Below are positions 12,145 to 19,469 of a DNA stretch of 20,184 nucleotides, piece after piece. Below the pieces are notes generated by a model, which was given only the letters and a program-made list of their open reading frames with translations, ran no database searches and was not told the DNA's origin. The translations under genes and the position numbers were made by a program. This stretch comes from a virus. The stretch spans positions 1 through 20,184 of the IMG/VR virus record IMGVR_UViG_3300000557_000578; one strand, 5' to 3'. Within the stretch, counting starts at the first letter, position 1. Each line of letters opens with the position of its first letter.

Positions 12145-13491
12145 CTATGGAGTACCTACTATTGTAAGTTCTGCGCTAAATTCTGATTCATTATTAACAG
12201 CACTTATAAGCCTATCTACTCTAGGCGCACTTGCACCATCTAAGCCTGCACCAAATAAATCAAAGTTTCTAACACTATCTACTTGATTCCAAAAACCCCC
12301 TACACCATTCCAATAACCGCTAGCTATATGATTAGTTTCTATTTCAAAAAGCCAATTTATAGGTTCATCTTCGCCATCTTCCCACCATTTAGCCTTGTAC
12401 TCATTGCCTTCTAGTCTTAACCTTAGCCAATAATAAGTGTCAACTTGCCAGTTATATTCTATTTCACCACCTGTAAATAAGGTATAATCTATATCTTCTT
12501 GCGCTAAATAATAACCGCATCTTATATAGCCAACATTATTTGCTTCATACATATCTAAAAAATACCCGTTTACATCTCTTTGTGCATAGTTAAAACTACG
12601 CTGTGTACCGCTCATTCTAGCTAGCAATCTGTTTTGTGTGCCTGCTCTATCACTTGTTTTAACCCTTGTAACTAACTCTATATCATTAATATTATTAATT
12701 AAATTCCAACTTAACATAGCAAGCACGCTAGAAATAGGGTTTGTATTTTCTAAAGTATTATCGCCTAATTCTTCTTGTTCATCAACTGTAAGCCAGCTAG
12801 CATATTCAGTTTCATTATGAATACTTTCAAGCCTAGGTGTCCACTCAAAAGGCGTTTCATTAACTTCATATTCACTAAAATCAGTAAACAGCCTTCCGCT
12901 AGCAGGTAATATAAAAAGATTGGAATTATTTAAATTGCTTGTATTAAAAGAAATACCTCTAGCTTTTTTTCTTAGCATTAAATTAGTATCTAACAAGCTT
13001 TCATTTTCAAATATAGTTATATTCGTGAATAATGGTGAAACTTGCCATTCAGGGTTTGGTGCAAAAAATTCTATATCAATATTAACAACATTACCCCTAG
13101 TTGATGCATTGGTAAAAACAGGCGAATTTATAGCCATTGCATCAATTTGCAATGTTCTTTTGTTTTGCCTAAAATAAAATAATGTACCTAAATTAGGTAT
13201 ATTAAATTCTCTATCAGGTATAGCAACACAAGCTTTTGCTAAATCTTGTTTTAACCTATTAATAACGCTTATATCTTTATCAATTAAAAAGGCTTGAATA
13301 CTTATTAGCCTACCGCTAATTTCAGCATCTAGAAAGCGTTCTCCATGTTGTAGCAAGCCTTTATAGGTTTGTGCCTGTGCAACATTACTAAGCGCACCTG
13401 TATAATCTCTAAGCCTGTAGTCGCTAGTTTGTGAAAATTCTATATCATCAACATTTTCATCAGCACTACGCCATATAAAAAAATTAGCCAT
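12145..13491 (-). CDS. Dit-like distal tail protein fused to a ConA/LamG-like lectin module
   Basis: A 448-aa protein. Residues 1-150 are a Sipho_tail (Dit) domain: FSQTSDYRLRDYTGALSNV, LDAEISGRLISIQAFLI, and closing TRGNVVNIDIEFFAPNP. Residues about 202-425 are a beta-sandwich of the concanavalin/laminin-G type: FTDFSEYEVNETPFEW, LAMLSWNLINNINDIELVTR, TYYWLRLRLEGNEYKAKWWE, EPINWLFEIETN and a closing FGAGLDGASAP. The same module occurs in the partial gene at 19470-20184. A short tail, ISAVNNESEFSAELTIVGTP, may complete the Dit fold. That would mean the lectin is inserted into an outward loop. It lies directly after the tape measure gene, the standard Dit position. Evolved Dits with carbohydrate-binding modules are known to bind cell walls. 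Confidence 0.83.
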   Translation of the reverse strand: MANFFIWRSADENVDDIEFSQTSDYRLRDYTGALSNVAQAQTYKGLLQHGERFLDAEISGRLISIQAFLIDKDISVINRLKQDLAKACVAIPDREFNIPNLGTLFYFRQNKRTLQIDAMAINSPVFTNASTRGNVVNIDIEFFAPNPEWQVSPLFTNITIFENESLLDTNLMLRKKARGISFNTSNLNNSNLFILPASGRLFTDFSEYEVNETPFEWTPRLESIHNETEYASWLTVDEQEELGDNTLENTNPISSVLAMLSWNLINNINDIELVTRVKTSDRAGTQNRLLARMSGTQRSFNYAQRDVNGYFLDMYEANNVGYIRCGYYLAQEDIDYTLFTGGEIEYNWQVDTYYWLRLRLEGNEYKAKWWEDGEDEPINWLFEIETNHIASGYWNGVGGFWNQVDSVRNFDLFGAGLDGASAPRVDRLISAVNNESEFSAELTIVGTP

Positions 13492-13504
13492 TTTTTCACC
13501 TGCC

Positions 13505-16066
13505 TTACCTTACTATTCTACCATCTTCAATATCCCAATTAACCGCAAATTCTCTAAACTTGCGCCTAGTAACCCTAACTATATCTTCGGGTCTAGTTAT
13601 CGCTTCTATTCTTTGATTAAAATTAACAACTCTGCCACCGCCACCATTCATGCCATTTAATCCAGCACCATTAAGTATAGCACCATTACCATTGCCAATA
13701 CCTATTTGTGCGCCATCTAGCCTGCCTAAGCTTGTAGTCATAGCGCTTACATTTCTTCTTAAGGCAGAAGATGCTTCACTACTAGTTTCAGCCATTCTAT
13801 TAAATGCCCTACTTATAAAATCATCACTTTTTAGCCCTAAAAACTCTCTTCCTTGATTTGCCAATTTAGATAAGCCTGAACCAAAATCTTTAAAAGGCTG
13901 TGTTAGTGCGCTAATTCTTTTTGTTACCTGTTCTGACATAGACTTAAATATTCTCTCTACGGTTCTGCCTAATTCAGTTACCGTTTCAATAATAGGCTTT
14001 ACATGTTTATCAAAAATACCTTCTACTGAATCCCATATTGTTTGTGCAGTACTTTCCATAAACTCTAATATTACCTTAACAGCATTTACCGACTTATCAA
14101 AATCAGCAACTATTTCTTGCCATATACCTGCAAAAAATGAAACTATGCCTTGCCAAACATCACTAGTAAATTTTTCAATACTACTCCAAGTTTCAGTAAT
14201 AAATTCATCAACTGCCTGCATAGATGTGGTTATAATTTCTATTAAATCCACGCCAAAAATACCGCCTATAAAAGCCAGCAATGCCCTTAACATATTGTGT
14301 ACAAAATCATCAAAGTGTGCAAATAAGCTTTCAGCCAATTCCCAAGCACCTGCAAAATCACCTTGTATTATTGCCAGTATTATTTCAACGCCATCAAGTA
14401 TTGCATTAACATAAGAATAAAAAGCTTCACTAAGTGGTGCAACCGCATCTATAACACCTTGAAATACTCTTAATACAACTGTTAAAAAGCTTTCTAATGT
14501 TAACATTAAGCTATCAAAAACAGGCTGTAAAACTTGTAATACACTATCTATTATAGGCTTTATTCTATCAAAAATAGGCTCTAAGCCAGCAATAAACTTA
14601 CCGCCTTCTTCTAATAAGGTGTTCATTAAAGCACTAAATTCTTTATAAAAAGCCGATAAAATAGGCTCTATTTTTTGCCATACACTATTTATTACACCTA
14701 AAACACTATTAAATACTTCTATAGCTATTGCTCTAAATTCTTCATTAGTTGCTATTAAAATAGCAATAGCGCCTATAAGTAAAAATACAACGCCAGCAGG
14801 TGATGCAAGCAAACCTATTATTTTGGTTACTTTAGCTATTATTGGTGCAACTTTAGTAAAAGCATCAATTAATTTGCCAGCTATCAAAAGTACGGGTCCA
14901 ATAGATGCAAGTAAAGCACCAAAAGCTATAACCATAGACATAGTAGTTTCATCTAATTCTCCAACCCATTTTGCCATAGCAATCATAGAATCTATTACCG
15001 TACTTATTGCAGGCTCTACTATTTCAAAAAAGCTTATGCCAACATCTTGTAAGGTGGCTAATAAAACTTTCAAATCTGCATTTAAAGTATCTCGCATAAC
15101 TTCTGCCATAGATTTAGTGTGACCTTCACTATTTATTAAACTTAGCGTATATTCATCTAGTTCATCAGCGCCAGCATCTAATACTTGTAGCATTGCACCC
15201 ATAGCATTTTGCCCAAATAATATTTGAGCGTGGCTTGCCTTTTGCGCCCCTGTCATATCTTCTGTGGCGCTTTCCCATTGCCTTGTTAACTCATTAATGC
15301 CTACAAACTCACCGCTTGCATCTTCTAAATCTAAGCCTAATGTTTTAATAGTTTCTTGCATAGCATCTGTGGGAGCAACCATTCTTGTCATAGCAGTACC
15401 TAACAGCCTTCCAGCCCTTGATGCCTTAATACCTGAATCTGCCATAACTGCAATAGCAGTAGCAGTTTCTTCCATACCTATGCCTAAAGTTGATGCTATT
15501 GGTGCAGAATAGGACATTGCTTCCCCTAAGCCTGCTACATCTATATTTGCAGTTGCACTAGTTTTAGCTAATATATCTGCTACTCTGCCTGCTTCTTCTG
15601 CTTCTAAGCTAAAACCTGCCATAATATCACTAGTAATCCTAGCACTCTCTGCTAAACTCATATTATCAGCTGTAGCCAAATCTAAAACATGTGTAAGTGC
15701 AGTCATTTGCTCTGTAGCGCTCCAACCTGCCCTACTCATAAACTCCATACCGCCTGCAACTTGTTCAGCACTAAACTCTGTTTCTATACCAAGCCTTCGT
15801 GCTTCATCTGTAAGTGCTTCAAATTCATCTGCTGTAGCACCTGATACCGCTTGTACTACTGCCATTTGTTCTTGAAAATCAGCACCTGATTTTATAGCCA
15901 TTGTAGCCATACCTACTAAAGGCAAAGTTAAACCCTTAGTAAGTGTTTTGCCAGTTTGTGTAGCACTTTTACCTACACTTTCTAAACCACCAGCAACACC
16001 GCCCATGTTCTTTTCAAAATCTGCAATATCAGCGCCTACACGAACTAATAAAGATGCAACTGCCAA
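13505..16066 (-). CDS. Tail tape measure protein
   Basis: An 853-aa protein. The N-terminus (SLLVRVGADIADFEKNMG) and the following region are typical of phage tape measure proteins. Residues about 65-330 match the PhageMin_Tail type, rich in A, M and G (for example EFMSRAGWSATEQMTALTHV and VADILAKTSATANIDVAGLG). Hydrophobic segments lie at about 377-405 (IAFGALLASIGPVLLIAG) and 415-440 (LLASPAGVVFLLIGAIAILI). Long amphipathic helices follow. The TTG at 16066 is preferred over GTG at 16075: GGGGG (16075-16079) overlaps the GTG but lies 8 nt before the TTG. By the usual proportionality, 853 residues imply a tail of roughly 130 nm, which is inferred. It follows the frameshifting chaperone gene. 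Confidence 0.95.
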   Translation of the reverse strand: MAVASLLVRVGADIADFEKNMGGVAGGLESVGKSATQTGKTLTKGLTLPLVGMATMAIKSGADFQEQMAVVQAVSGATADEFEALTDEARRLGIETEFSAEQVAGGMEFMSRAGWSATEQMTALTHVLDLATADNMSLAESARITSDIMAGFSLEAEEAGRVADILAKTSATANIDVAGLGEAMSYSAPIASTLGIGMEETATAIAVMADSGIKASRAGRLLGTAMTRMVAPTDAMQETIKTLGLDLEDASGEFVGINELTRQWESATEDMTGAQKASHAQILFGQNAMGAMLQVLDAGADELDEYTLSLINSEGHTKSMAEVMRDTLNADLKVLLATLQDVGISFFEIVEPAISTVIDSMIAMAKWVGELDETTMSMVIAFGALLASIGPVLLIAGKLIDAFTKVAPIIAKVTKIIGLLASPAGVVFLLIGAIAILIATNEEFRAIAIEVFNSVLGVINSVWQKIEPILSAFYKEFSALMNTLLEEGGKFIAGLEPIFDRIKPIIDSVLQVLQPVFDSLMLTLESFLTVVLRVFQGVIDAVAPLSEAFYSYVNAILDGVEIILAIIQGDFAGAWELAESLFAHFDDFVHNMLRALLAFIGGIFGVDLIEIITTSMQAVDEFITETWSSIEKFTSDVWQGIVSFFAGIWQEIVADFDKSVNAVKVILEFMESTAQTIWDSVEGIFDKHVKPIIETVTELGRTVERIFKSMSEQVTKRISALTQPFKDFGSGLSKLANQGREFLGLKSDDFISRAFNRMAETSSEASSALRRNVSAMTTSLGRLDGAQIGIGNGNGAILNGAGLNGMNGGGGRVVNFNQRIEAITRPEDIVRVTRRKFREFAVNWDIEDGRIVR

Positions 16067-16088
16067 TCGCTTCACCCCCGTTAATAAA

Positions 16089-16138
16089 AAAAAAGATAAA
16101 AAACCCTTTTATTATGCAAAAGAGTTTCTATCTTTTTT
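16089..16138 (-). terminator. Long hairpin with T-tract between the chaperone and tape measure genes
   Basis: Arms at 16118-16138 (AAAAGAGTTTCTATCTTTTTT on the plus strand, minus its last base) and 16089-16110 are near-perfect complements with a 7-nt loop, one bulge and a few mismatches. On the minus strand the hairpin runs into T9. It overlaps the end of the frameshift extension (stop at 16112). This looks like a terminator or attenuator that would lower tape measure expression relative to upstream genes. Confidence 0.6.
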
Positions 16139-16327
16139 ACTTAACTTTTTATTCTTGTTTTTGCGCTTTTGTTTTTTTTCTTCTTCTTCCATTCTCTTAG
16201 CTTTTATATCAAAATATATTTGCCATTCGCTTAATCTGTAACTACTCATTTGTAAAACTTCTTCAACTGATTTACCAAGAGTTTCTGCTAATTGAAAATA
16301 AAAGAAATACTCATGGTTTTCATTTAG
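16112..16327 (-). CDS. -1 frameshift extension of the tail assembly chaperone (gpGT-like second part)
   Basis: A 71-codon reading frame, lying in the -1 frame relative to the first chaperone gene and without a plausible start of its own. It begins at the codon after the slippery site (LNENHEYFFYFQLAETLGKS) and continues VEEVLQMSSYRLSEWQIYF, then a very basic tail ending RNSFA. The pattern of a YYFQLAxxLGK helix followed by SSxxLxEWxxYF is typical of the T part of phage GT chaperones. Read through the shift, the fusion is 201 aa. It keeps the tape measure protein soluble while the tube assembles around it. Confidence 0.82.
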   Translation of the reverse strand, partial: LNENHEYFFYFQLAETLGKSVEEVLQMSSYRLSEWQIYFDIKAKRMEEEEKKQKRKNKNKKLSKKDRNSFA

Positions 16328-16716
16328 TTTTTTTCTATTTCGCCCATTTCTTTAACAGTAATACCTGATAGTTCCATTGCTTTTTTCGCTATTTCCTCTA
16401 GCGCTTCCCCTGATTTTTTATTTAGCGCATCTCTATCAGCCATTTTAAATATCTTTTCTCTTGTTTTAGGGTTATAAGCTGTAGCTATAATTAGTTCAGG
16501 ATAAGCTTTGCCTATATCTACTTGCTTTGTTTTAGGGTTTATATTATTAGTTAATACACTATTTCTTGCTTCTCCTGTAAGCCCTCTAACTAGAATATCA
16601 ACACCCCAACTGTCAATAGTAATTATTTCCTCCCTAATATCCTTACTACTTAATATAGTTTGTCTTAAATCCATTGCATTATTTTCTTCGCCTTGTTTAA
16701 CTTTTTTATCAACCAT
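16324..16716 (-). CDS. Tail assembly chaperone (gpG-like first part)
   Basis: A 130-aa soluble protein, between the tail tube-type genes and the tape measure gene. That is the fixed position of siphovirus tail assembly chaperones. Visible segments: DLRQTILSSKDIREEIITID, WGVDILVRGLTGEARNSVL, KAYPELIIATAYNPKTREKI, then SGEALEEIAKKAMELSG and a short acidic end. The modest ALxEIAKKAMELSG ending is common in this class. ATG at 16716 follows GGGG at about 11 nt. The last codons, GAA AAA AAC TAA, contain the slippery heptamer A AAA AAC, allowing a -1 shift into the extension at 16327-16112. Confidence 0.87.
   Translation of the reverse strand: MVDKKVKQGEENNAMDLRQTILSSKDIREEIITIDSWGVDILVRGLTGEARNSVLTNNINPKTKQVDIGKAYPELIIATAYNPKTREKIFKMADRDALNKKSGEALEEIAKKAMELSGITVKEMGEIEKN
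16327..16333 (-). promoter_or_regulatory. Programmed -1 ribosomal frameshift site A AAA AAC
   Basis: The heptamer A AAA AAC (minus strand, 16333 to 16327) is in the correct phase (GAA AAA AAC TAA), immediately before the chaperone stop at 16326-16324. Sliding back one base continues in a conserved-looking frame for 71 codons. A GGGCG stretch about 10 nt upstream could act as an SD-like stimulator. No strong downstream stem is obvious within 30 nt. Confidence 0.82.
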
Positions 16717-16758
16717 TATTTTTTATACCCCTTTTGTTTTATATTTTTTAAAGTAATA

Positions 16759-17376
16759 TCAGCCAAAAGCTACACATAATCTTTCTTTGTCTGTAGTACT
16801 TTCAAAGTCTATTTCAGTTTCAACCAAATCTTCAACATCAGCGCTAGTTTCTCTACTTTCTAATAATGCCCTTACTCTAATATGATAATCTTCATTTTCA
16901 TCAACAAAAAATTCTATAACTGTAGCAATATCATCAACTAATAAATCAAAGAAAAACTCATAATTTAGTTCTTCAAATTTAGAAATACCACCACTTGCTT
17001 CCTTTAAAGTTTGTTCTCTTTTAATAAAAGTATTACCAAAAGTATTAGCTTCTGCATTTTCAGCGCTTAAATCTATTGCAAATTCAAAAGCCTGTCCTAC
17101 AACAATGCTAGGCAAATAGAATATATCAGCTGTAATATTTCTAACTTCTGCTGTGTCAAAGGATATTAGCCCTTGCAAGCGGTTTAAAGTGTATTCTTGT
17201 TCATCTACTTCTATAGCATCATCATATACAACAATATCTGCAAAAGCGTGCCAAATATCTTTATCTACATCATCAATAAAATAATTTAAATCATCAGTAG
17301 TGCTAAAGCTTTCACCTTCGCTTAAAATAGATTCGCCTGTAGCCTTTATCATTGCCCTTTTACCAGCTAATGCCAA
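16759..17376 (-). CDS. Phage tail protein (second tail tube-type protein)
   Basis: A 205-aa acidic virion protein starting (M)ALAGKRAMIKATGESI. This opening, and the internal FEFAIDLSAENAEANTFGNT followed by KREQTLKEASGGISKFEELN, resembles phage major tail or tail tube proteins with an anti-receptor-like beta fold. The C-terminus (EIDFESTTDKERLCVAFG) is short and uncapped. The TTG at 17376 is chosen because GGGGG (17385-17389) lies 8 nt upstream. The longer in-frame reading to 17418 runs through that SD and through the terminator hairpin. It lies between the tail tube gene at 17460 and the chaperone. It may be the main tube protein, or a second tube or tail decoration protein. Confidence 0.75.
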   Translation of the reverse strand: MALAGKRAMIKATGESILSEGESFSTTDDLNYFIDDVDKDIWHAFADIVVYDDAIEVDEQEYTLNRLQGLISFDTAEVRNITADIFYLPSIVVGQAFEFAIDLSAENAEANTFGNTFIKREQTLKEASGGISKFEELNYEFFFDLLVDDIATVIEFFVDENEDYHIRVRALLESRETSADVEDLVETEIDFESTTDKERLCVAFG

Positions 17377-17397
17377 TAAAGCCACCCCCTTATAAAT

Positions 17398-17443
17398 AAA
17401 AAAAATATAGCTAGCCATATATTATATATAAGCTAGCTAATAT
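17398..17443 (-). terminator. Hairpin terminator between the two tail tube-type genes
   Basis: On the minus strand, TAGCTAGC (17439-17432) pairs perfectly with GCTAGCTA (17415-17408). Further A-T pairs form at the base through one bulge, the loop is 16 nt, and T8 follows (17405-17398). It lies 17 nt after the stop of the tail tube gene and just before the SD of the next one. It probably terminates part of the transcripts, so the upstream gene is made in excess. Confidence 0.7.
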
Positions 17444-17459
17444 AAGCCTTTATTATTTT

Positions 17460-17870
17460 TTAAACAACTATTTCAACTGCGCCTGTGCCTTCTAAGTCAA
17501 TACTCAATTCAATAGCATCTTCAACAGTTGCATCAATTTCAAAACTAGCCACTCTTACCTGCTGTTTAAAGCCTTCGCCAGTATTTTTATCTATAATGTA
17601 TCTAACATATAAATCTTCATCATTTAGCCAGCTATCCCTTATAAGTATTTGTCCAAGAGTATCAGCAGGGTTATAAAAGCCTGATAAATCAAAAGTATTA
17701 TCTTTCAACCCCTGTATTCTTTGAATAAATTCACTACAAAAGGCTGTAACCTCAATATTTTCAGCTTCTAAGCCTATAGATGCTTCATTTAAATCAGCTA
17801 CAATATTATAAACAGTATCATCACTAGAAACTTCTATATTTACATTCTTACCTTTTAATGCTCCACTCAT
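17460..17870 (-). CDS. Major tail tube protein (candidate)
   Basis: A 136-aa acidic beta-rich protein, of the usual size for the small tail tube proteins of siphoviruses. The N-terminus is MSGALKGKNVNIEVSSDDTV. It contains DLNEASIGLEAENIEVTAFC, IQGLKDNTFDLSGFYNPADT, VRYIIDKNTGEGFKQQVRVA, and ends DLEGTGAVEIV. The progression from offset strand pairs (ENIEVT, FDLSGF) to VRVASFEID and a final SIDLEGTG strand matches the tube fold shared by phage tails. ATG at 17870 has GGGGGG 8 nt upstream, a strong site, and a terminator follows directly. Both fit high-level synthesis. It sits downstream of the connector genes, the expected place. Confidence 0.82.
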   Translation of the reverse strand: MSGALKGKNVNIEVSSDDTVYNIVADLNEASIGLEAENIEVTAFCSEFIQRIQGLKDNTFDLSGFYNPADTLGQILIRDSWLNDEDLYVRYIIDKNTGEGFKQQVRVASFEIDATVEDAIELSIDLEGTGAVEIVV

Positions 17871-17883
17871 TTTTTAAACCCCC

Positions 17884-18114
17884 CTATTCTTCAAGTTCTT
17901 CTTCTTTATACTCATAACCGCAAAGCTTGCAAACCCAATGCTCTTTACCACCCATAACAGTATAATTTTTCCTATTATTTGCAGGGTGGTTGCAGTTTTC
18001 TTGTATTTCTTCTTCGCTCAAATCATTTTTTTCCAAAAGAAAAAACAGGCTTTGTATCTGCGCCTGCATAGATAGAACAATGTTATATATTATTAGCTTT
18101 TCATTATCTTCCAT
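17884..18114 (-). CDS. Small zinc-ribbon protein within the virion operon
   Basis: A 76-aa protein. An N-terminal helix (EDNEKLIIYNIVLSMQAQIQ) is followed by ENCNHP and, after a short linker, WVCKLCGYEYKEEELEE. The C-x-H and CxxCG elements form a plausible zinc site (Cys, His, Cys, Cys). ATG at 18114 is chosen because AAAGGAGT (18125-18132) lies about 10 nt upstream. The longer in-frame start at 18147 would overlap the upstream gene. Small proteins with a helix and a C-terminal zinc ribbon occur in phage connector-tail regions, but their role is unclear. It could be a structural cofactor or a regulator. Confidence 0.72.
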   Translation of the reverse strand: MEDNEKLIIYNIVLSMQAQIQSLFFLLEKNDLSEEEIQENCNHPANNRKNYTVMGGKEHWVCKLCGYEYKEEELEE

Positions 18115-18122
18115 TTTTTTAT

Positions 18123-18542
18123 TTACTCCTTTTCTTGAACTATGCAAACAAAGTCTAAAATATAGTGCCTGTAAACACTAGGATTATTAGTTTCTCTATC
18201 AAAATTACCGTTTTCATATCTTAAGTAAACTGTGTGTAAATCATCTACTTCAATATTTGTATAGTCTAACAGCTGTTTTATTCTTGCGCCTATTTGATTA
18301 ATTTCTTTATTACCTTTGTATTGGGAAAATACATGTAAAGTAAAATCTATTTGCCTGCCCAGCTTATCAAAAGTATGGAAATTAGTGTCGCTAAAATCAC
18401 CAAAAACTATATAAGGGAAAGGGTGTTTTGCTTTAATATCATCAAATACACCCTTTGTGTTATTTCTTATATAATTATCGTTTCTTAATATGTTATATAC
18501 TTTTTCTTGTACTAAACCCATAGCTTCATGTATTGCTATCAT
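18123..18542 (-). CDS. Tail completion/terminator protein (DUF3168-like)
   Basis: A 139-aa protein. It has a helix at the start (HEAMGLVQEKVYNILRND), then FPYIVFGDFSDTNFHTFDK, then the strand-helix pattern IDFTLHVFSQYKGNKEINQI, and near the end RHYILDFVCIVQEKE. The GDxSDTxxxTFD segment followed by a helix after an FxLHVFSxYKG strand is the hallmark of DUF3168-type tail terminators, which close the upper end of the tail tube and join it to the head. The ATG overlaps the stop of the HK97 gp10-like gene (ATGA) and AAGGGGG lies 9 nt upstream, so translation is coupled. Confidence 0.85.
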   Translation of the reverse strand: MIAIHEAMGLVQEKVYNILRNDNYIRNNTKGVFDDIKAKHPFPYIVFGDFSDTNFHTFDKLGRQIDFTLHVFSQYKGNKEINQIGARIKQLLDYTNIEVDDLHTVYLRYENGNFDRETNNPSVYRHYILDFVCIVQEKE

Positions 18543-18991
18543 TCACCTAGCCCCCTTAAAATACGCTTTAAGCCTTCTGTGTAGCTATCTCTTTCGCCCA
18601 TAAAGGCAGGTTTTAGATATGGTTGCGGTTTTGTGCCACGCCTATATATATTAATAGCTATAGCCCATTCAGCGCCAGCCATACCCTTTCTTCTAGCCCA
18701 ACCAGCTAAAGCATCAGGTGGTGGGAAATGCCCTCTAGGTAAACCATATTCTATAGCAGGCGCATATACTTCTTGATTAAATATTTCTGTGCTTAAATCA
18801 GCTGACCTAATTTGTATATCTTCCCTTAAAGAACCTAAATCAACAGACACTTTACCCCTAGCACTTGATTGTATAGCCCTACCTGTTTTTTCGTTTAATA
18901 CTTCTACTTCACGCCTTGCGCTTACTTTTATTTCTTCAAATATTCTTTTTGCATCTTCTATGCCTTCAACTCTTATAGTACTAGTAGCCAT
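18539..18991 (-). CDS. HK97 gp10-like head-tail connector/minor protein
   Basis: A 150-aa basic protein of the HK97 gp10 family. It starts with a helix (IEDAKRIFEEIKVSARREVE) and has LNEKTGRAIQSSARGKVSVD followed by LGSLREDIQIR. It continues with YAPAIEYGLPRGHFPPPDAL, GWARRKG, and ends QPYLKPAFMGERDSYTEGL. The Y-A-x-x-x-E-Y-G segment with HFPPP and the QPYLxPAF motif are diagnostic. The family lies between head completion and tail completion genes and aids joining of tail to head. ATG at 18991 has AAGGGGG 7 nt upstream. Confidence 0.9.
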   Translation of the reverse strand: MATSTIRVEGIEDAKRIFEEIKVSARREVEVLNEKTGRAIQSSARGKVSVDLGSLREDIQIRSADLSTEIFNQEVYAPAIEYGLPRGHFPPPDALAGWARRKGMAGAEWAIAINIYRRGTKPQPYLKPAFMGERDSYTEGLKRILRGLGE

Positions 18992-19028
18992 AAAAAAACC
19001 CCCTTATTTTTAGAGGTTATACTATCTG

Positions 19029-19454
19029 CTATAATAATCTAATTTCTAAATCTTCAACTGCAAACCTTGCTGTATCACCTTGCTCTATTGTTTTTGGTAT
19101 TACCAGTTCACCCCAGCCCATGAAAACACCTGCATCATCTGCTATTATAAAATGTGTTACTGTACCCCATGTAGCTGTAGCTTCTGGAAAGGTTATCTCT
19201 ATAGCATTTTCTTTTATTGTAATACCCTCTGCTGTAGCGCCATCTTGTGTAACAGCTACATTCCAAGTTACTAAATCATTATCTTCTGTTACTCTAGCAT
19301 AACCATCAACGCCATCAGGTTCAGTAATATTTGTACCATCATCATTAGGTGCTGTAGTAGATAAACCAAATTCCAATGCAGTTGGTGCAGTATAGTTTTG
19401 CGCACCAAAAACTTCATCTAATAAATCTTCTCTTAAACTATTTCCAAAACTCAT
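19029..19454 (-). CDS. Phage virion protein, WGTxTH family (often called tail fibre-like)
   Basis: A 141-aa protein that I recognise as a small beta-rich virion family. The start is SFGNSLREDLLDEVFGAQNY, followed by TAPTALEFGLSTTAPNDDG, GYARVTEDN, ITFPEATATWGTVTHFIIAD and a closing GELVIPKTIEQGDTARFAVE. The successive landmarks (LD.vFG..nYtaP, GLST..P, GYARV, ITFPeAta.WGTvTHF, KTI..GDT) occur in many siphoviruses, where the protein is annotated as a tail fibre, minor tail or decoration protein. ATG at 19454 follows GGGGG at 8 nt. It sits between the lectin protein and the connector gene. Confidence 0.75.
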   Translation of the reverse strand: MSFGNSLREDLLDEVFGAQNYTAPTALEFGLSTTAPNDDGTNITEPDGVDGYARVTEDNDLVTWNVAVTQDGATAEGITIKENAIEITFPEATATWGTVTHFIIADDAGVFMGWGELVIPKTIEQGDTARFAVEDLEIRLL

Positions 19455-19469
19455 TAAACATACCCCCTT

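Noticed and set aside
14145-15512. Several plus-strand frames opposite the tape measure gene
   Set aside because: Compositional shadows of a long alanine-rich gene; no SD, no recognisable motif.
16067-16075. GTG start for the tape measure protein
   Set aside because: Overlaps its own SD; TTG at 16066 has ideal spacing.
17377-17418. N-terminal extension of the second tail tube-type protein
   Set aside because: Runs through the terminator hairpin and the G-run SD; TTG at 17376 gives the typical ALAGKRA start.
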